Both the position numbers and the translations under genes were made by a program. From positions 43,545 to 107,544 of the forward strand of contig JALOTY010000012.1 of NCBI GenBank assembly GCA_025457665.1: DNA of 64,000 nt, written 5' to 3'. Under the pieces are notes generated by a model. The model was not told where the DNA came from. It saw nothing but the letters and a program-made list of their open reading frames with translations, and searched no databases. The stretch comes from Akkermansiaceae bacterium. Its GTDB lineage: Bacteria; Verrucomicrobiota; Verrucomicrobiia; Verrucomicrobiales; Akkermansiaceae. Below, in pieces: positions 15,906 to 24,521 of this stretch; the stretch's first letter is position 1; each line of letters opens with the position of its first letter.

Positions 15906-18540
15906 CGTCTTCGTTCGTGTTTTCGGAGTCTTCCTCGGTTTCAGACATGCTGGATTTCGCCAGCACCACGCGGAAACCGTAGCTGATGTCATCGGCGGTA
16001 GGCGGCTGGGGATTCCGCGCGCCGATGTAGAGATCGTTTTCCTCAAAAGCGCGCCAATCGCCACCGCGGAGAACGCCGTAGGGCAGAACCGGCGAAGGTT
16101 CTTCATCGAGCGGGGATTTGCTACTACGACTGTAGTCGTCGGACACCCACTCTTGGGCATTTCCCGCGAGATCGAAAAGGCCATCGGCCGTCGGGGTGAA
16201 TGACCCCACGGGAGCGGTCACGGCAAAATCATCGAGGTAATTTTCGATCCGGCGGTCCGCAGCCAGCCCGGCGTTCATATCGGCAAAGTTCCCGCTGCCC
16301 TGCGGAGGCGGCCAGGCCAATCCCCAGGGGAAGATCCTTTCCTTCGACTGATCCCTGCGTGCCGGGGAGAGGCCCACGGTCTCGGTCACGCCTGCCATGT
16401 AACTCCACTCCCAATCGGTGGGCAGGCGGTATTCGAGGGTGCGGTTCAGGCGTTCTTCCGCCCTTTCCTTTTCGGTGAGCCAACGGCAGAAGGCCTCGCA
16501 TTCCTCCCGGGAAAGGCCGGTGATCGGATGATTGATCGGTGGCCCGCCACCGGCTTCGGCATCCCACAAGGGCGAGGCGGGCATCGGGCTACCCGTGGCA
16601 TCGGCATAGGCGCGGAAGTCTTGCCGACGGGTTTCCCAGGCCGATGCCATCCAATCCTTGCCCATGGGGACCAGCCTCATGCCCAGCGAGTTTTCCCAAC
16701 GTTTGTCGAGGACCACGCTTTTGTTCGCGGCGAGAGTGATTTGCTCGTTGTGGGTCAGCCCGGCACCCAGATCGAAGTTGCGTTTTTCGGTTTTGTAGCC
16801 TTCGAGAGAGACTTCTAACAGCACCGGACCGGGGCGGACGCGATCGACCAGAAGATAGCCGGAGGAAACCCCTCGGAATTCATCGTTGACGCGGATTTCC
16901 GCCCCGGGTGGATCGGTGCGGACCAGCAATCGTCCATAGGGAATCGGCCTAACCAGCAAGCGGAAGGGCGACCACCCTTTCCCCCGGAAGGCTTCCGGGA
17001 GTGAGGATTCGTCGGGATTGGAAATCGGCACCACAAGGGCTTCGTGATCCGGGGTGAGGTAGCCTTTCTCCACAGCATCGGTCATGAACCAATCGGCAAA
17101 TTTCCGGGCTTCTTCCGGCGAGGTGTGGATGCCCGGCGTGCGGGCATTTGGCACAGGTGCCAGCACGCCGACATCAGCCGGCCTGCCCTGTGCCTCGCTG
17201 TAGGCCTTCCATGCCTTTTTGCCGAGCGGCTGGCGGCTTTCATGGGCATCGCCCACCGGGCCGTATTCCATCTCGAACTGATCGGTCCACGGCACCATGG
17301 GTTCCGGGGGGGCGAAGATTTTCAGCGCCGCGGAAATGACCAGAGGTTCTTCTGCCGCAGAGGACGGAACCTCCACCTCCAACTCCTCGGGCTGGTAGCC
17401 TTGTTTGAGAATCCGCAGGGCGATTCGCTCCCCCACGGTGGCTTCGAGGACATCGGTGGGGGTCCGACCGATCAGCTCACCGACGTCTCCGGAGTCTTCG
17501 ATTTCCACGACATCGGCACCGATGGGCGTGCTGGTGACCTTGATGAAAGCCCGCACGGTTTTCGGCGCTGTTTCCACCGGACTGACCCAGCCGAGTTTTT
17601 CGGCAAAGGGGAGATGAGGAATGCTTTCCCAAGCGGCCCACATCGCCAGCCCTCCGACGGCCATGGAGGCCACAAAGGCACCGATGGGGCGGCGGCGGCG
17701 GCGGCGTTTGCCGGAGCGGAGGTCGGTCAGCGCGCTGGCCAATTCGGCCGCGGTGCGGATCTTGCGTTTCGAAACATGGGGCTCGCAGACGTCGCAAATG
17801 ATCTGATTGAGGGCCAACCAGGGCTTGCGTTCCGCACCTTGGGGAAGGTCGTCCGGCAGTTCGGGGAAATCGAGGCGATCCTTGCCCGTCGCCATCTCGT
17901 AAAGAACCTTGCCCAGCGAATAGACATCCGCCTGCGCCGACCCGGGACCCTCGGGGGGAACGAAACCTTCCGTTCCCACGAAGGTGCGCTGGCCACGGAC
18001 GGCCACCAGCCCGATGTCGGCCAGCTTGGCCCGGCCATTGACGAAAATCACGTTGGCCGGCTTCACGTCGCGGTGGGCCAGACCTTGTTCGTGAAGGTGA
18101 TGCAGGGCCTCGGCCAGACGCAGGCCCACATCCACGCAAAAGGCCGTCTCCAAGCGCTTTTCCCCGGCCCGCTTGATGTCGCTGCGGAGGGTTCGTGCCT
18201 CGTATTCGATGGGATTGATGTCGCAGCCGGTGACGATGTCATCGCCCAGCTCCATCACGTAGTAATAGAACTGCTGCGCACCCGTGGACCTCCCGACGTG
18301 GAGGACATTCACCAATCCGGGATGATCCCGGGAAATCGGCTCGTATTTCAGGATGCCTTCGAATTCCCGTTCGAAACTCCGCTCGTCCTCGAAGTCCTCC
18401 CGCCAGAGGACTTTCACCGCCCGCAAGGCCCCGGTCACGCCACGCGCCAGCCACACCTCACCATAGGCCCCGCCGCCCACGCGGCGCAGGACCTCGTGGT
18501 CAGGGATGATCGGATCAGGTCGGACTCTCGTCGTCGGCAT
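15898..18540 (-). CDS. Ser/Thr protein kinase with TM segment, PEGA domains and SUMF1-like domain
   Basis: 880 residues. Cytoplasmic kinase domain 13-275: Gly loop GGGAYGEV, Lys43 in AVKVLW, catalytic HRDVKPANV (Asp158), DIG (175-177) in place of DFG, PPEG in place of APE. After a poly-Arg stretch, a membrane helix at about 285-304 leads to a periplasmic part with PEGA-like domains near 330-390 and 540-600 and a formylglycine-generating-enzyme-like (SUMF1) domain near 625-870. A weaker SUMF1-like stretch lies near 425-530. The SUMF1 domain lacks the two catalytic Cys near RGGDWR, so it is probably a ligand-binding module. Overlaps the upstream sigma gene by 26 bases. Confidence 0.92.
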   Translation of the reverse strand: MPTTRVRPDPIIPDHEVLRRVGGGAYGEVWLARGVTGALRAVKVLWREDFEDERSFEREFEGILKYEPISRDHPGLVNVLHVGRSTGAQQFYYYVMELGDDIVTGCDINPIEYEARTLRSDIKRAGEKRLETAFCVDVGLRLAEALHHLHEQGLAHRDVKPANVIFVNGRAKLADIGLVAVRGQRTFVGTEGFVPPEGPGSAQADVYSLGKVLYEMATGKDRLDFPELPDDLPQGAERKPWLALNQIICDVCEPHVSKRKIRTAAELASALTDLRSGKRRRRRRPIGAFVASMAVGGLAMWAAWESIPHLPFAEKLGWVSPVETAPKTVRAFIKVTSTPIGADVVEIEDSGDVGELIGRTPTDVLEATVGERIALRILKQGYQPEELEVEVPSSAAEEPLVISAALKIFAPPEPMVPWTDQFEMEYGPVGDAHESRQPLGKKAWKAYSEAQGRPADVGVLAPVPNARTPGIHTSPEEARKFADWFMTDAVEKGYLTPDHEALVVPISNPDESSLPEAFRGKGWSPFRLLVRPIPYGRLLVRTDPPGAEIRVNDEFRGVSSGYLLVDRVRPGPVLLEVSLEGYKTEKRNFDLGAGLTHNEQITLAANKSVVLDKRWENSLGMRLVPMGKDWMASAWETRRQDFRAYADATGSPMPASPLWDAEAGGGPPINHPITGLSREECEAFCRWLTEKERAEERLNRTLEYRLPTDWEWSYMAGVTETVGLSPARRDQSKERIFPWGLAWPPPQGSGNFADMNAGLAADRRIENYLDDFAVTAPVGSFTPTADGLFDLAGNAQEWVSDDYSRSSKSPLDEEPSPVLPYGVLRGGDWRAFEENDLYIGARNPQPPTADDISYGFRVVLAKSSMSETEEDSENTNEDDG

Positions 18541-19192
18541 TCTCTTCGAGGCGCGCTAGCTCCTTTTTCAATACGGCACCCACCCGGTGTTTGGCCAGAT
18601 AGACTTGGGCCATGCTCACATTCAGGTGGTCCTGGACACGTTTCGCGTCCCACTGGCGGATCACGTAGTAGTCGAAAATCTGATACTGCTTCGGCGAAAC
18701 CTGGGCCTTCACCCGGGAGAGCGCCGCGTCCGCGATGTTTTTCTTCCACTCCACATCCCAGAGGCGCTCCAGAAGGTCGCCACGGGGGTCTTCGAAACGA
18801 TCGATCACCGCGGTTTTCCGATCGGAATCCCAGTCCCCGCCCGCCATCGCCGTATCCTTCTTCCGTTTGCGGAACTGATCGTTGATCCGCCAGCGGGTCA
18901 TGTTCATCAGCCAGGTCTTGAAGGAACCCTGTTCGGGATCGTAGAGCTTCTTCTTGCTCTGCTTGGCGATGGAAAGAATGGTCTCCTGCACACAATCGTG
19001 GGCCTCTTCCGGCCGCAGTCCGGCCTTGACCGCGACAGCATAAATGAGCCGCCAGTAGGTCTGGTAAAACTCATCCCAGGTCCGCTGGTCCTCCCAGTTG
19101 TCGAGCCTCGCAATCAGGCTCTTGCGGGTCTGCTCGTAGCCCTCTTGCAGGATGCGCTCGCGCTCCTTGTCGTCGTCCTCCTCGTCTGCCAT
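18515..19192 (-). CDS. ECF-type RNA polymerase sigma factor
   Basis: 225 residues. Region 2: WDEFYQTYWRLIYAVAVKAG and AHDCVQETILSIAK, then the WLMNMTRWRINDQFRKRKK helix; region 4: SPKQYQIFDYYVIRQWDAKRV and the LNVSMAQVYLAKHRV recognition helix. The N-terminus is highly acidic and charged (DEEDDDKERER). It overlaps the kinase gene and precedes it, so the sigma factor and the kinase are co-expressed; the kinase may modulate this sigma factor, a pairing known in Planctomycetes and Verrucomicrobia. Confidence 0.92.
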   Translation of the reverse strand: MADEEDDDKERERILQEGYEQTRKSLIARLDNWEDQRTWDEFYQTYWRLIYAVAVKAGLRPEEAHDCVQETILSIAKQSKKKLYDPEQGSFKTWLMNMTRWRINDQFRKRKKDTAMAGGDWDSDRKTAVIDRFEDPRGDLLERLWDVEWKKNIADAALSRVKAQVSPKQYQIFDYYVIRQWDAKRVQDHLNVSMAQVYLAKHRVGAVLKKELARLEENADDESPT

Positions 19193-19372
19193 CGGCGCAC
19201 CTCTACCATGCCGGGGGGCCGATGTCTTTCACGGAGTCCCGGAATGTGAGGATTCCCAAAAGTTTCCTTCGGATTTCCTGATGGTCGCCGCGAGCGAAGC
19301 GGCAATCTTCCGCTTTCCCCCGGGGCATTTCGGGTTCTATCCTCCCGGTCCATCACCCGTGTGCATCCCCCC

Positions 19373-19906
19373 ATGCCACTTTCACCCCCCGACCCATCAT
19401 CCACCCGCCAGGTCGAGAGGATCCGCGAAATCCTTGTCGGCCGCCAAATGCAGGGCATCGAGCAACGCCTCGATCGCCTCGAAAGCCGCTTGCAGCCCAT
19501 GCCTGTGGCCGATCCCGCATCCTTCGAATCCCTGCGCCGCGAGCAGCGGGAAGCGATCACCCGCCTGCAGGACGACCTCGATGCCGAGAAACTCCGCCAG
19601 TGGGAAGAAACCCGCCGCCTCGCCGCCCAGATCCAGACCGTGGCCCGGCAGCGCCGTGAAATCGCCGATGAGGCAAAAGCCGCGGTGATCGATGACCTCA
19701 GACCCCGATTCGAAGAATGGCAGGGCAGCCTGCTGGCCTGGTTGGGACATCGGGAAAAAGAACTGGAGAAACGCTTTGAAAGCCGCCTCCGGGCCTTGAG
19801 TGGTCCTCTTCCCGCCCCATCCCCCGCCCTCGCGGAAGCCCTGCGGCGCTTTGCCGAAGCGGCCGAACAACTTGGACAAGCCTTCACCCCCCCCGCCTCC
19901 CCATGA
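19373..19906 (+). CDS. Coiled-coil protein, partner of the following gene
   Basis: 177 residues from ATG 19373 (an in-frame GTG at 19361 is possible). Residues 15-40 (VERIREILVGRQMQGIEQRL) start a long coiled coil running to about residue 145, ending in a Pro/Ala-rich tail. I have seen similar 'reILvg.q...le.rl..le' starts in proteins encoded next to OmpA-type sensor proteins of cyanobacteria and others; that resemblance is from memory. Its stop overlaps the next ATG (ATGA). It is divergent from the sigma-kinase operon with 180 bases between. Function unknown. Confidence 0.7.
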   Translation: MPLSPPDPSSTRQVERIREILVGRQMQGIEQRLDRLESRLQPMPVADPASFESLRREQREAITRLQDDLDAEKLRQWEETRRLAAQIQTVARQRREIADEAKAAVIDDLRPRFEEWQGSLLAWLGHREKELEKRFESRLRALSGPLPAPSPALAEALRRFAEAAEQLGQAFTPPASP

Positions 19907-20706
19907 GTCCTGCCCTCCTGCCGCCACTGCCTCACGGAGGATCGGGCCAAGCCGTCCATCATCCTGCTCCCCTGCCGGGCATCCCCACGGAAATCGAAAT
20001 CCGCCCGCAGCCCCGGGAAATCCCGCCCGTGCCGGCCTTTGCCGATCCCCAGTCGCCGGTCCGACCGGATTTCACCGATGCCGACCTCCGCGCCGCGCTC
20101 GGTTCCCTGCTCCCCCTTCCCGCCGCCCCGGCCATTTCCGGGGATCTCGAACCGCTGCTCCGCAACATCCTCCGCCGCACCCTGGCCGAGCACGCCCGGG
20201 GGCCCTTCGAAGAACCGGATCCGGTGCAGAAATTGAAATGGCGGATCGATGCCCTTTTCACCAGCCGCAGCTATGAAGAGGTCGTCGAAAGCCGCATCCG
20301 CCGCTTCCACGTGGAGGAGTGCTACCTTTTTGACAGCGACGATTTCGTGGTCATTTCCTACGCCAGTGCCAATCCCGCCCGCCATACCCAACCGCGGAAG
20401 GTCACCAGCACCGCCGCCCGGCTTTCCCACGCCATCACCCAGCTGAATGCCCGCGAACACGTCGAATTCCCCTTCGAAAACGACACCCGCGCCCTCGTCC
20501 GCATCCAGCATGGCACGGCCTTGGCAGTGATCTTCCGGGGCCGGCCGGATGCGGATGCGGCAATCGATCTCGACTGCATCCACGCCCGGATTCACGCCCG
20601 CTTCGGCGAGGCCATTACGGCCGGGGAGCCCCTGCTCGATGAGTTGCAACCCCTCCTCGAAGAATGCCTTCTGATCCATTCCCCCCTCGCCCCGGTCGCG
20701 AGATAG
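19903..20706 (+). CDS. Protein with a sensor-like C-terminal domain (VEECYLFD type), unknown function
   Basis: 267 residues. The first ~100 residues are Pro-rich and poorly structured. The rest (LKWRIDALFTSRSYEEVV, then RRFHVEECYLFDSDDFVVISYA) resembles a domain found ahead of OmpA modules in some envelope proteins, where it reads 'SYaEvvl...YrVEqVFLIhr..GLLL'. Here no OmpA module, signal peptide or TM segment is seen, so a cytoplasmic partner of the coiled-coil protein is likely. Frame and codon use look real and the ATGA overlap supports translation. The role is not assigned. Confidence 0.65.
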   Translation: MSPALLPPLPHGGSGQAVHHPAPLPGIPTEIEIRPQPREIPPVPAFADPQSPVRPDFTDADLRAALGSLLPLPAAPAISGDLEPLLRNILRRTLAEHARGPFEEPDPVQKLKWRIDALFTSRSYEEVVESRIRRFHVEECYLFDSDDFVVISYASANPARHTQPRKVTSTAARLSHAITQLNAREHVEFPFENDTRALVRIQHGTALAVIFRGRPDADAAIDLDCIHARIHARFGEAITAGEPLLDELQPLLEECLLIHSPLAPVAR

Positions 20707-20756
20707 ATCGAGAGCACCCTTGACCCGTCCACCCTTCGCCAGTACGCACCCCGCCC

Positions 20757-21950
20757 ATGGGTTTTGATTCTCTTGGTTTAGCCGCTCCTGTTCTGCAAGC
20801 CGTCCGCGAGACAGGCTATGAGAATCCCACCCCCATCCAGGCCAAGGCGATCCCGCTGATCCTTCTGGGACACGATGTCATCGGTGCCTCGCAAACCGGC
20901 ACCGGCAAGACCGCCGCCTTTGCCCTTCCTTCGCTTTCCCGCATCCAGCCCATCGGCAAACCGCAGATTCTCGTCCTCGAGCCCACCCGCGAACTGGCCC
21001 ACCAGGTCGCCGAGCAGTTCGAGAAATACGGCAAACACACCGGCTGCAAGGTCGCCCTGCTCTACGGCGGCGTCGGCTACGGGGCGCAAATGGAGCAACT
21101 CGAAGGGGCGGATATCGTCGTCGCCACGCCCGGACGACTCGTCGATCACTTCTACCGCGGCACCATGCGCTTCGGGGAAATCAAGATCCTCATCCTCGAT
21201 GAAGTGGACCGCATGCTCGACATGGGTTTCCTCCCTCAGGTCCGCAAGATCGTGAATCTCTGCCCTTGGGACGAGCGCCAGACCCTGTTTTTCTCCGCCA
21301 CCATGCCCCCGGCGATCCAGACCTTCGCCCAGTGGTGTCTGGTGAACCCCATCGAAGTGGAAATCGCCCGCCGCGCCGTGGCTTCCACGGTCAATCACGC
21401 TTTCTATCCGGTTTCCATGGACCAGCGCGATGCCCTGCTGCTCGCCCTGCTCGACCAGACCGACTACCATTCCGTCATGATTTTCACTCGCACCCGCAAG
21501 GAAGCGGATGAAGTCTGCGCGCTGCTGAAAGTCAGCGGTCATCCCAAGGTCACCGCCATGCACTCGGACATCAATCAGGCCGACCGCATGAAGGCTCTGG
21601 CGGGATTCAAGTCCGGCGAATACGAGGTCCTCGTGGCCACCGACGTCGCCGCCCGCGGCATCGACATTTCCGGAGTTTCCCACGTGATCAACTACCGCGT
21701 CCCCGAAAATGCCGAGGACTACGTCCACCGCATCGGCCGGACCGGCCGCGCCGAGACCGAGGGCGATGCCTTCACCATCCTCACGGCCGACGAGTTGGAA
21801 TACGCCAAATCCGTCGAGGTCTTCATCGACAAGGCCATCCCGCGCCGCAAGCTGGAGAATTTCGATTACACCTACACCGCCCTGCTCGATGAATCCCACC
21901 GCCCGGTGAGGAAGAAAAAGCCCATGGGTCCGAAGAAACGCCGCCGCTGA
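20757..21950 (+). CDS. DEAD-box ATP-dependent RNA helicase (motif II = DEVD)
   Basis: 397 residues, RhlE-like. Q motif GYENPTPIQ, Walker A ASQTGTGKT, motif Ia PTRELAHQ, TPGRLVDH, motif II DEVD (Ala replaced by Val), motif III SAT, TDVAARGIDI and HRIGRTGRA. It unwinds RNA duplexes in the cytoplasm, in ribosome assembly or RNA decay. A short basic tail (RKKKPMGPKKRRR) may bind RNA. First gene of a plus-strand run with ruvC (5-base gap) and lipB (5-base gap). Confidence 0.95.
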   Translation: MGFDSLGLAAPVLQAVRETGYENPTPIQAKAIPLILLGHDVIGASQTGTGKTAAFALPSLSRIQPIGKPQILVLEPTRELAHQVAEQFEKYGKHTGCKVALLYGGVGYGAQMEQLEGADIVVATPGRLVDHFYRGTMRFGEIKILILDEVDRMLDMGFLPQVRKIVNLCPWDERQTLFFSATMPPAIQTFAQWCLVNPIEVEIARRAVASTVNHAFYPVSMDQRDALLLALLDQTDYHSVMIFTRTRKEADEVCALLKVSGHPKVTAMHSDINQADRMKALAGFKSGEYEVLVATDVAARGIDISGVSHVINYRVPENAEDYVHRIGRTGRAETEGDAFTILTADELEYAKSVEVFIDKAIPRRKLENFDYTYTALLDESHRPVRKKKPMGPKKRRR

Positions 21951-21955
21951 GGAAA

Positions 21956-22459
21956 ATGCGTGTCCTGTCCATCGACCCCGCCATCCGCAACACCGGATAC
22001 GCTGTCGTGGAAGGCGATCACCGTGGAGCCCGGGTTCTGACCTACGAGGTCATCCGCATCCCCGACCGCGTGCCCCAGTCCGCCGCCCTCGCGGCCGTCC
22101 GCACCCACCTGGCCCACGTGATCCTCACCCACGAACCGGACGAAGTCGCCGTGGAAGGCATCATCTACGTCCAGTCCCACCGCACCGCCATCACCATGGG
22201 CGCGGCACGGGCCGCCTCCCTCATCGCCGCGGCCGATGCCGGACTGCCGATCTACGAATACGCCCCCACCAAGGTGAAACAGGCCGTGGTCGGAAATGGC
22301 CGTGCCGACAAGGCCCAGGTCGCCTTCATGATCCGCGCCCTGCTCGGGCTGGCGGAAACACCCCCGCACGATGCCGCCGATGCCCTCGCCATCGGCATCG
22401 CCCACCTTCAGACCACCGATCCCCTCAAAGCCCGGATGCTGGAGCGCAAACCGATCTAA
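21956..22459 (+). CDS. ruvC: Holliday junction endonuclease RuvC
   Basis: 167 residues. Catalytic acidic residues are visible in SIDPAIRNTGY (Asp7), VEGIIYVQSH (Glu) and PPHDAADALAIG (two Asp). DPA replaces the common DPG. Resolves Holliday junctions during recombination with RuvAB, which are not in the window. The gene lies between a helicase and lipB in tight succession. Its stop codon is part of one copy of the dispersed CTAACAG motif (22456-22462). Confidence 0.95.
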   Translation: MRVLSIDPAIRNTGYAVVEGDHRGARVLTYEVIRIPDRVPQSAALAAVRTHLAHVILTHEPDEVAVEGIIYVQSHRTAITMGAARAASLIAAADAGLPIYEYAPTKVKQAVVGNGRADKAQVAFMIRALLGLAETPPHDAADALAIGIAHLQTTDPLKARMLERKPI

Positions 22460-22464
22460 CAGCG

Positions 22465-23127
22465 ATGATCATCCGCCACCTGCCTGAACCCCTGCCCTAT
22501 GCCGAAGGCCTCGACCTTCAGCAACATGCCGCGGATGCCATTCTCGACGGCACGGGTGGGGAAACGCTCTTTCTGTTAGAACATCAACCCGTTTACACCA
22601 TCGGCCGCCGCCGGGACCAGTCGTCCCTGCGTGATCGCCAGTCACTGCCGGCTCCTTTGTTTGAGATCAATCGCGGCGGCCAGGCCACCTATCACGGCCC
22701 TGGCCAGTTGGTCGGCTATCCGGTGCTCGACCTCCGCGAAAGGGAACGCGACCTGCACCGGCATCTACGGCTGTTAGAGGAATCGCTCATTCTCACCTGC
22801 CGGAATTTCGGCATCCCCGCCGGCCGCCGTGAGGGGCTCACCGGCGTTTGGGTGGAGAACCGCAAGCTGGCCTCCATCGGAGTCGGCGTGACCCGCTGGA
22901 TATCCCAGCATGGCTTCGCCATCAATGTGACGGCCGATTGCCTGCTTCCCTTCTTTGCCATCACCCCCTGCGGGATCGATGGCGTGGTGATGAGCTGCGT
23001 GGCGAACGAAGCGGGGAAAAACGTTTCCGTCCAGGACTTCGCCGACGCCTACACCCCTCATTTTCTCAACCAGTTCGGCCGGGATGCCGATGGCCGAAAC
23101 GCTCCCACCGTCGCCCCCCTGCCCTGA
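22465..23127 (+). CDS. lipB: Octanoyl-[acyl-carrier-protein]:protein N-octanoyltransferase
   Basis: 220 residues. RGGQATYHGPGQLVGYP is the family signature; catalytic Lys in RKLASIGV and catalytic Cys in TPCGIDG. It transfers octanoyl from ACP to lipoyl domains of 2-oxoacid dehydrogenases and GcvH in the cytoplasm. 5 bases after ruvC. Two copies of the dispersed CTGTTAG motif occur in this gene, both as CTG-TTA leucine pairs. A lipoate-ligase-like gene occurs elsewhere in the window (49.2 kb). Confidence 0.95.
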   Translation: MIIRHLPEPLPYAEGLDLQQHAADAILDGTGGETLFLLEHQPVYTIGRRRDQSSLRDRQSLPAPLFEINRGGQATYHGPGQLVGYPVLDLRERERDLHRHLRLLEESLILTCRNFGIPAGRREGLTGVWVENRKLASIGVGVTRWISQHGFAINVTADCLLPFFAITPCGIDGVVMSCVANEAGKNVSVQDFADAYTPHFLNQFGRDADGRNAPTVAPLP

Positions 23128-23189
23128 GTGCCTGGCGCCGCCCTCACTCCCGGCTTGCAGCCCGCCGCAGGTGTTTCATGCTTCCACCC

Positions 23190-23705
23190 ATGAGCGAAGA
23201 AAGCACCCTCTGGAAAGGCAGCCCCTCGCAGTGGCTCAATCTCGGCCCCTTCTCCCTCGATCTCGCGATTGCCATCGGCATTGGCATCGGCGGTTTCTTC
23301 TTTCTTCCCGCCCTCGCGCTACTCGCCCTGCCACTCCTCCACATGCTGTGGCGCTACCTCACCGTCCGCACCCAGGTCTTCGAACTGACCACTGAACGCC
23401 TCCGCATCACCCAGGGCGTCATCAATCAGAAGGTCGATGAAATCGAACTCTACCGAGTGAAGGATTCCCTCACCCTGCGCCCTTGGTGGATGCGGATTAC
23501 CGGGCTGGCATCGATCGAACTCGAAACCTCCGACCGCTCCATCCCCCGCCTGGTGATCCCCGCAGTCGCCGATGGTGACGAACTCCGCGAAATCCTCCGC
23601 AAGCAAGTGGAGCTGATGCGCGACAAGAAGCGGGTTCGCGAAATGGATTTCGACGAAACCGCCGATGCCAACACTCCGGGCGGCGACAGCGACGAAATGG
23701 CCTGA
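23190..23705 (+). CDS. Membrane protein with bacterial PH domain (bPH2/DUF304)
   Basis: 171 residues from ATG 23190 (MSEESTLW); an in-frame ATG at 23178 is an alternative. Two hydrophobic segments near 20-50 form a hairpin, followed by the bPH2 pattern: FELTTERLRITQGVINQKVDEIEL and the RVKDSLTLRPWWMRITGLASI stretch. The C-terminus is acidic. Such proteins sit in the inner membrane; a biochemical role is not established. It follows lipB by 62 bases. Confidence 0.85.
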   Translation: MSEESTLWKGSPSQWLNLGPFSLDLAIAIGIGIGGFFFLPALALLALPLLHMLWRYLTVRTQVFELTTERLRITQGVINQKVDEIELYRVKDSLTLRPWWMRITGLASIELETSDRSIPRLVIPAVADGDELREILRKQVELMRDKKRVREMDFDETADANTPGGDSDEMA

Positions 23706-23725
23706 TGGCTCGGTGAAACGCAGCC

Positions 23726-24433
23726 TCAGCCGATGTTGGTGAAGACGACCTGCACGTCGTCGTCATCCTCGATCTTTTCCAACAGCGCCTCGACTTCCGC
23801 CATCTGTTCTTCGGTCAGCTCCACGGGTTGGGTGGGGATTCTTTCCAGCCCTGCCTTCTTCGGCGTGATGCCGATTCCCTCGACCGCGGCTGTTAGACTG
23901 GCGAAAGCGCTGTATTCGGCAATCGCGCGGACGACGCCGTCCTCGACTTCCAGCTCTTCGAGTCCGTGGTCGATGAGTTCCAGTTCCACCGCTTCGAGAT
24001 CCACGCCGGCGGCATCGAACTCCACCACCGCCTTGCGGGTGAACATGAAATCGAGCTGGCCGCTGTTGACCATCTGTCCGCCGTTCTTGTTGAAGATCGT
24101 CTTCAGATTCGTCACCGTGCGATTGCTGTTGTCGGTGGCGCATTCGATGTAAAACAGCGAACCGTGCGGCCCCTTGCCCTCGTAGTTCACCTCCACGAAG
24201 CTCGCCGCGTCATTGCCCGTCGCGCGCTTGATGGCGGCTTCGATCTTGTCCTTCGGCAGGTTTTCCGACTTCGCCGTCTGGATGGCCAGCCGGAGGGAAG
24301 GATTCATGTCTGGATCCGGGCCACCGTTCTTGGCGGCCATCGTGATCGACTTCGACAATTTGGGAAACACCTTCGACATCTTGTCCCAGCGTGCTTCCTT
24401 GGCCCGACGACGGCATTCGAATGCTCTTCCCAT
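23726..24433 (-). CDS. YebC/PmpR (TACO1) family protein
   Basis: 235 residues. The family start MGRAFECRRRAKEARWDKMS and the conserved KDKIEAAIKRATG and TNLKTIFNKNGG segments are clear. Bacterial members are DNA-binding regulators or ribosome-associated factors that help translation through proline-rich stretches. yebC often neighbours ruvC; here it is within 1.3 kb of ruvC but on the opposite strand. Confidence 0.93.
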   Translation of the reverse strand: MGRAFECRRRAKEARWDKMSKVFPKLSKSITMAAKNGGPDPDMNPSLRLAIQTAKSENLPKDKIEAAIKRATGNDAASFVEVNYEGKGPHGSLFYIECATDNSNRTVTNLKTIFNKNGGQMVNSGQLDFMFTRKAVVEFDAAGVDLEAVELELIDHGLEELEVEDGVVRAIAEYSAFASLTAAVEGIGITPKKAGLERIPTQPVELTEEQMAEVEALLEKIEDDDDVQVVFTNIG

Positions 24434-24521
24434 GATTTCCTGAGGTTTCCGGGCCGGACTTCAACCCATCCGACGGGATTGCGCAACCGTGGAAGCGCGG
24501 GAGTTTTTCCAAGCCCTCCGC

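Noticed and set aside
15898..16670. SUMF1-like domain as the sulfatase-activating formylglycine enzyme
   Set aside because: No cysteine is present near RGGDWR or in the final 60 residues, so the catalytic Cys pair is missing.
17044..18885. 613-codon plus-strand open frame
   Set aside because: Antisense to the kinase-PEGA-SUMF1 gene, whose motifs are unambiguous.
19114..20679. 521-codon open frame on the minus strand
   Set aside because: Low-complexity, Arg/Ser-rich translation antisense to two ATGA-coupled plus-strand genes and overlapping a sigma factor; GC-rich codon shadow.
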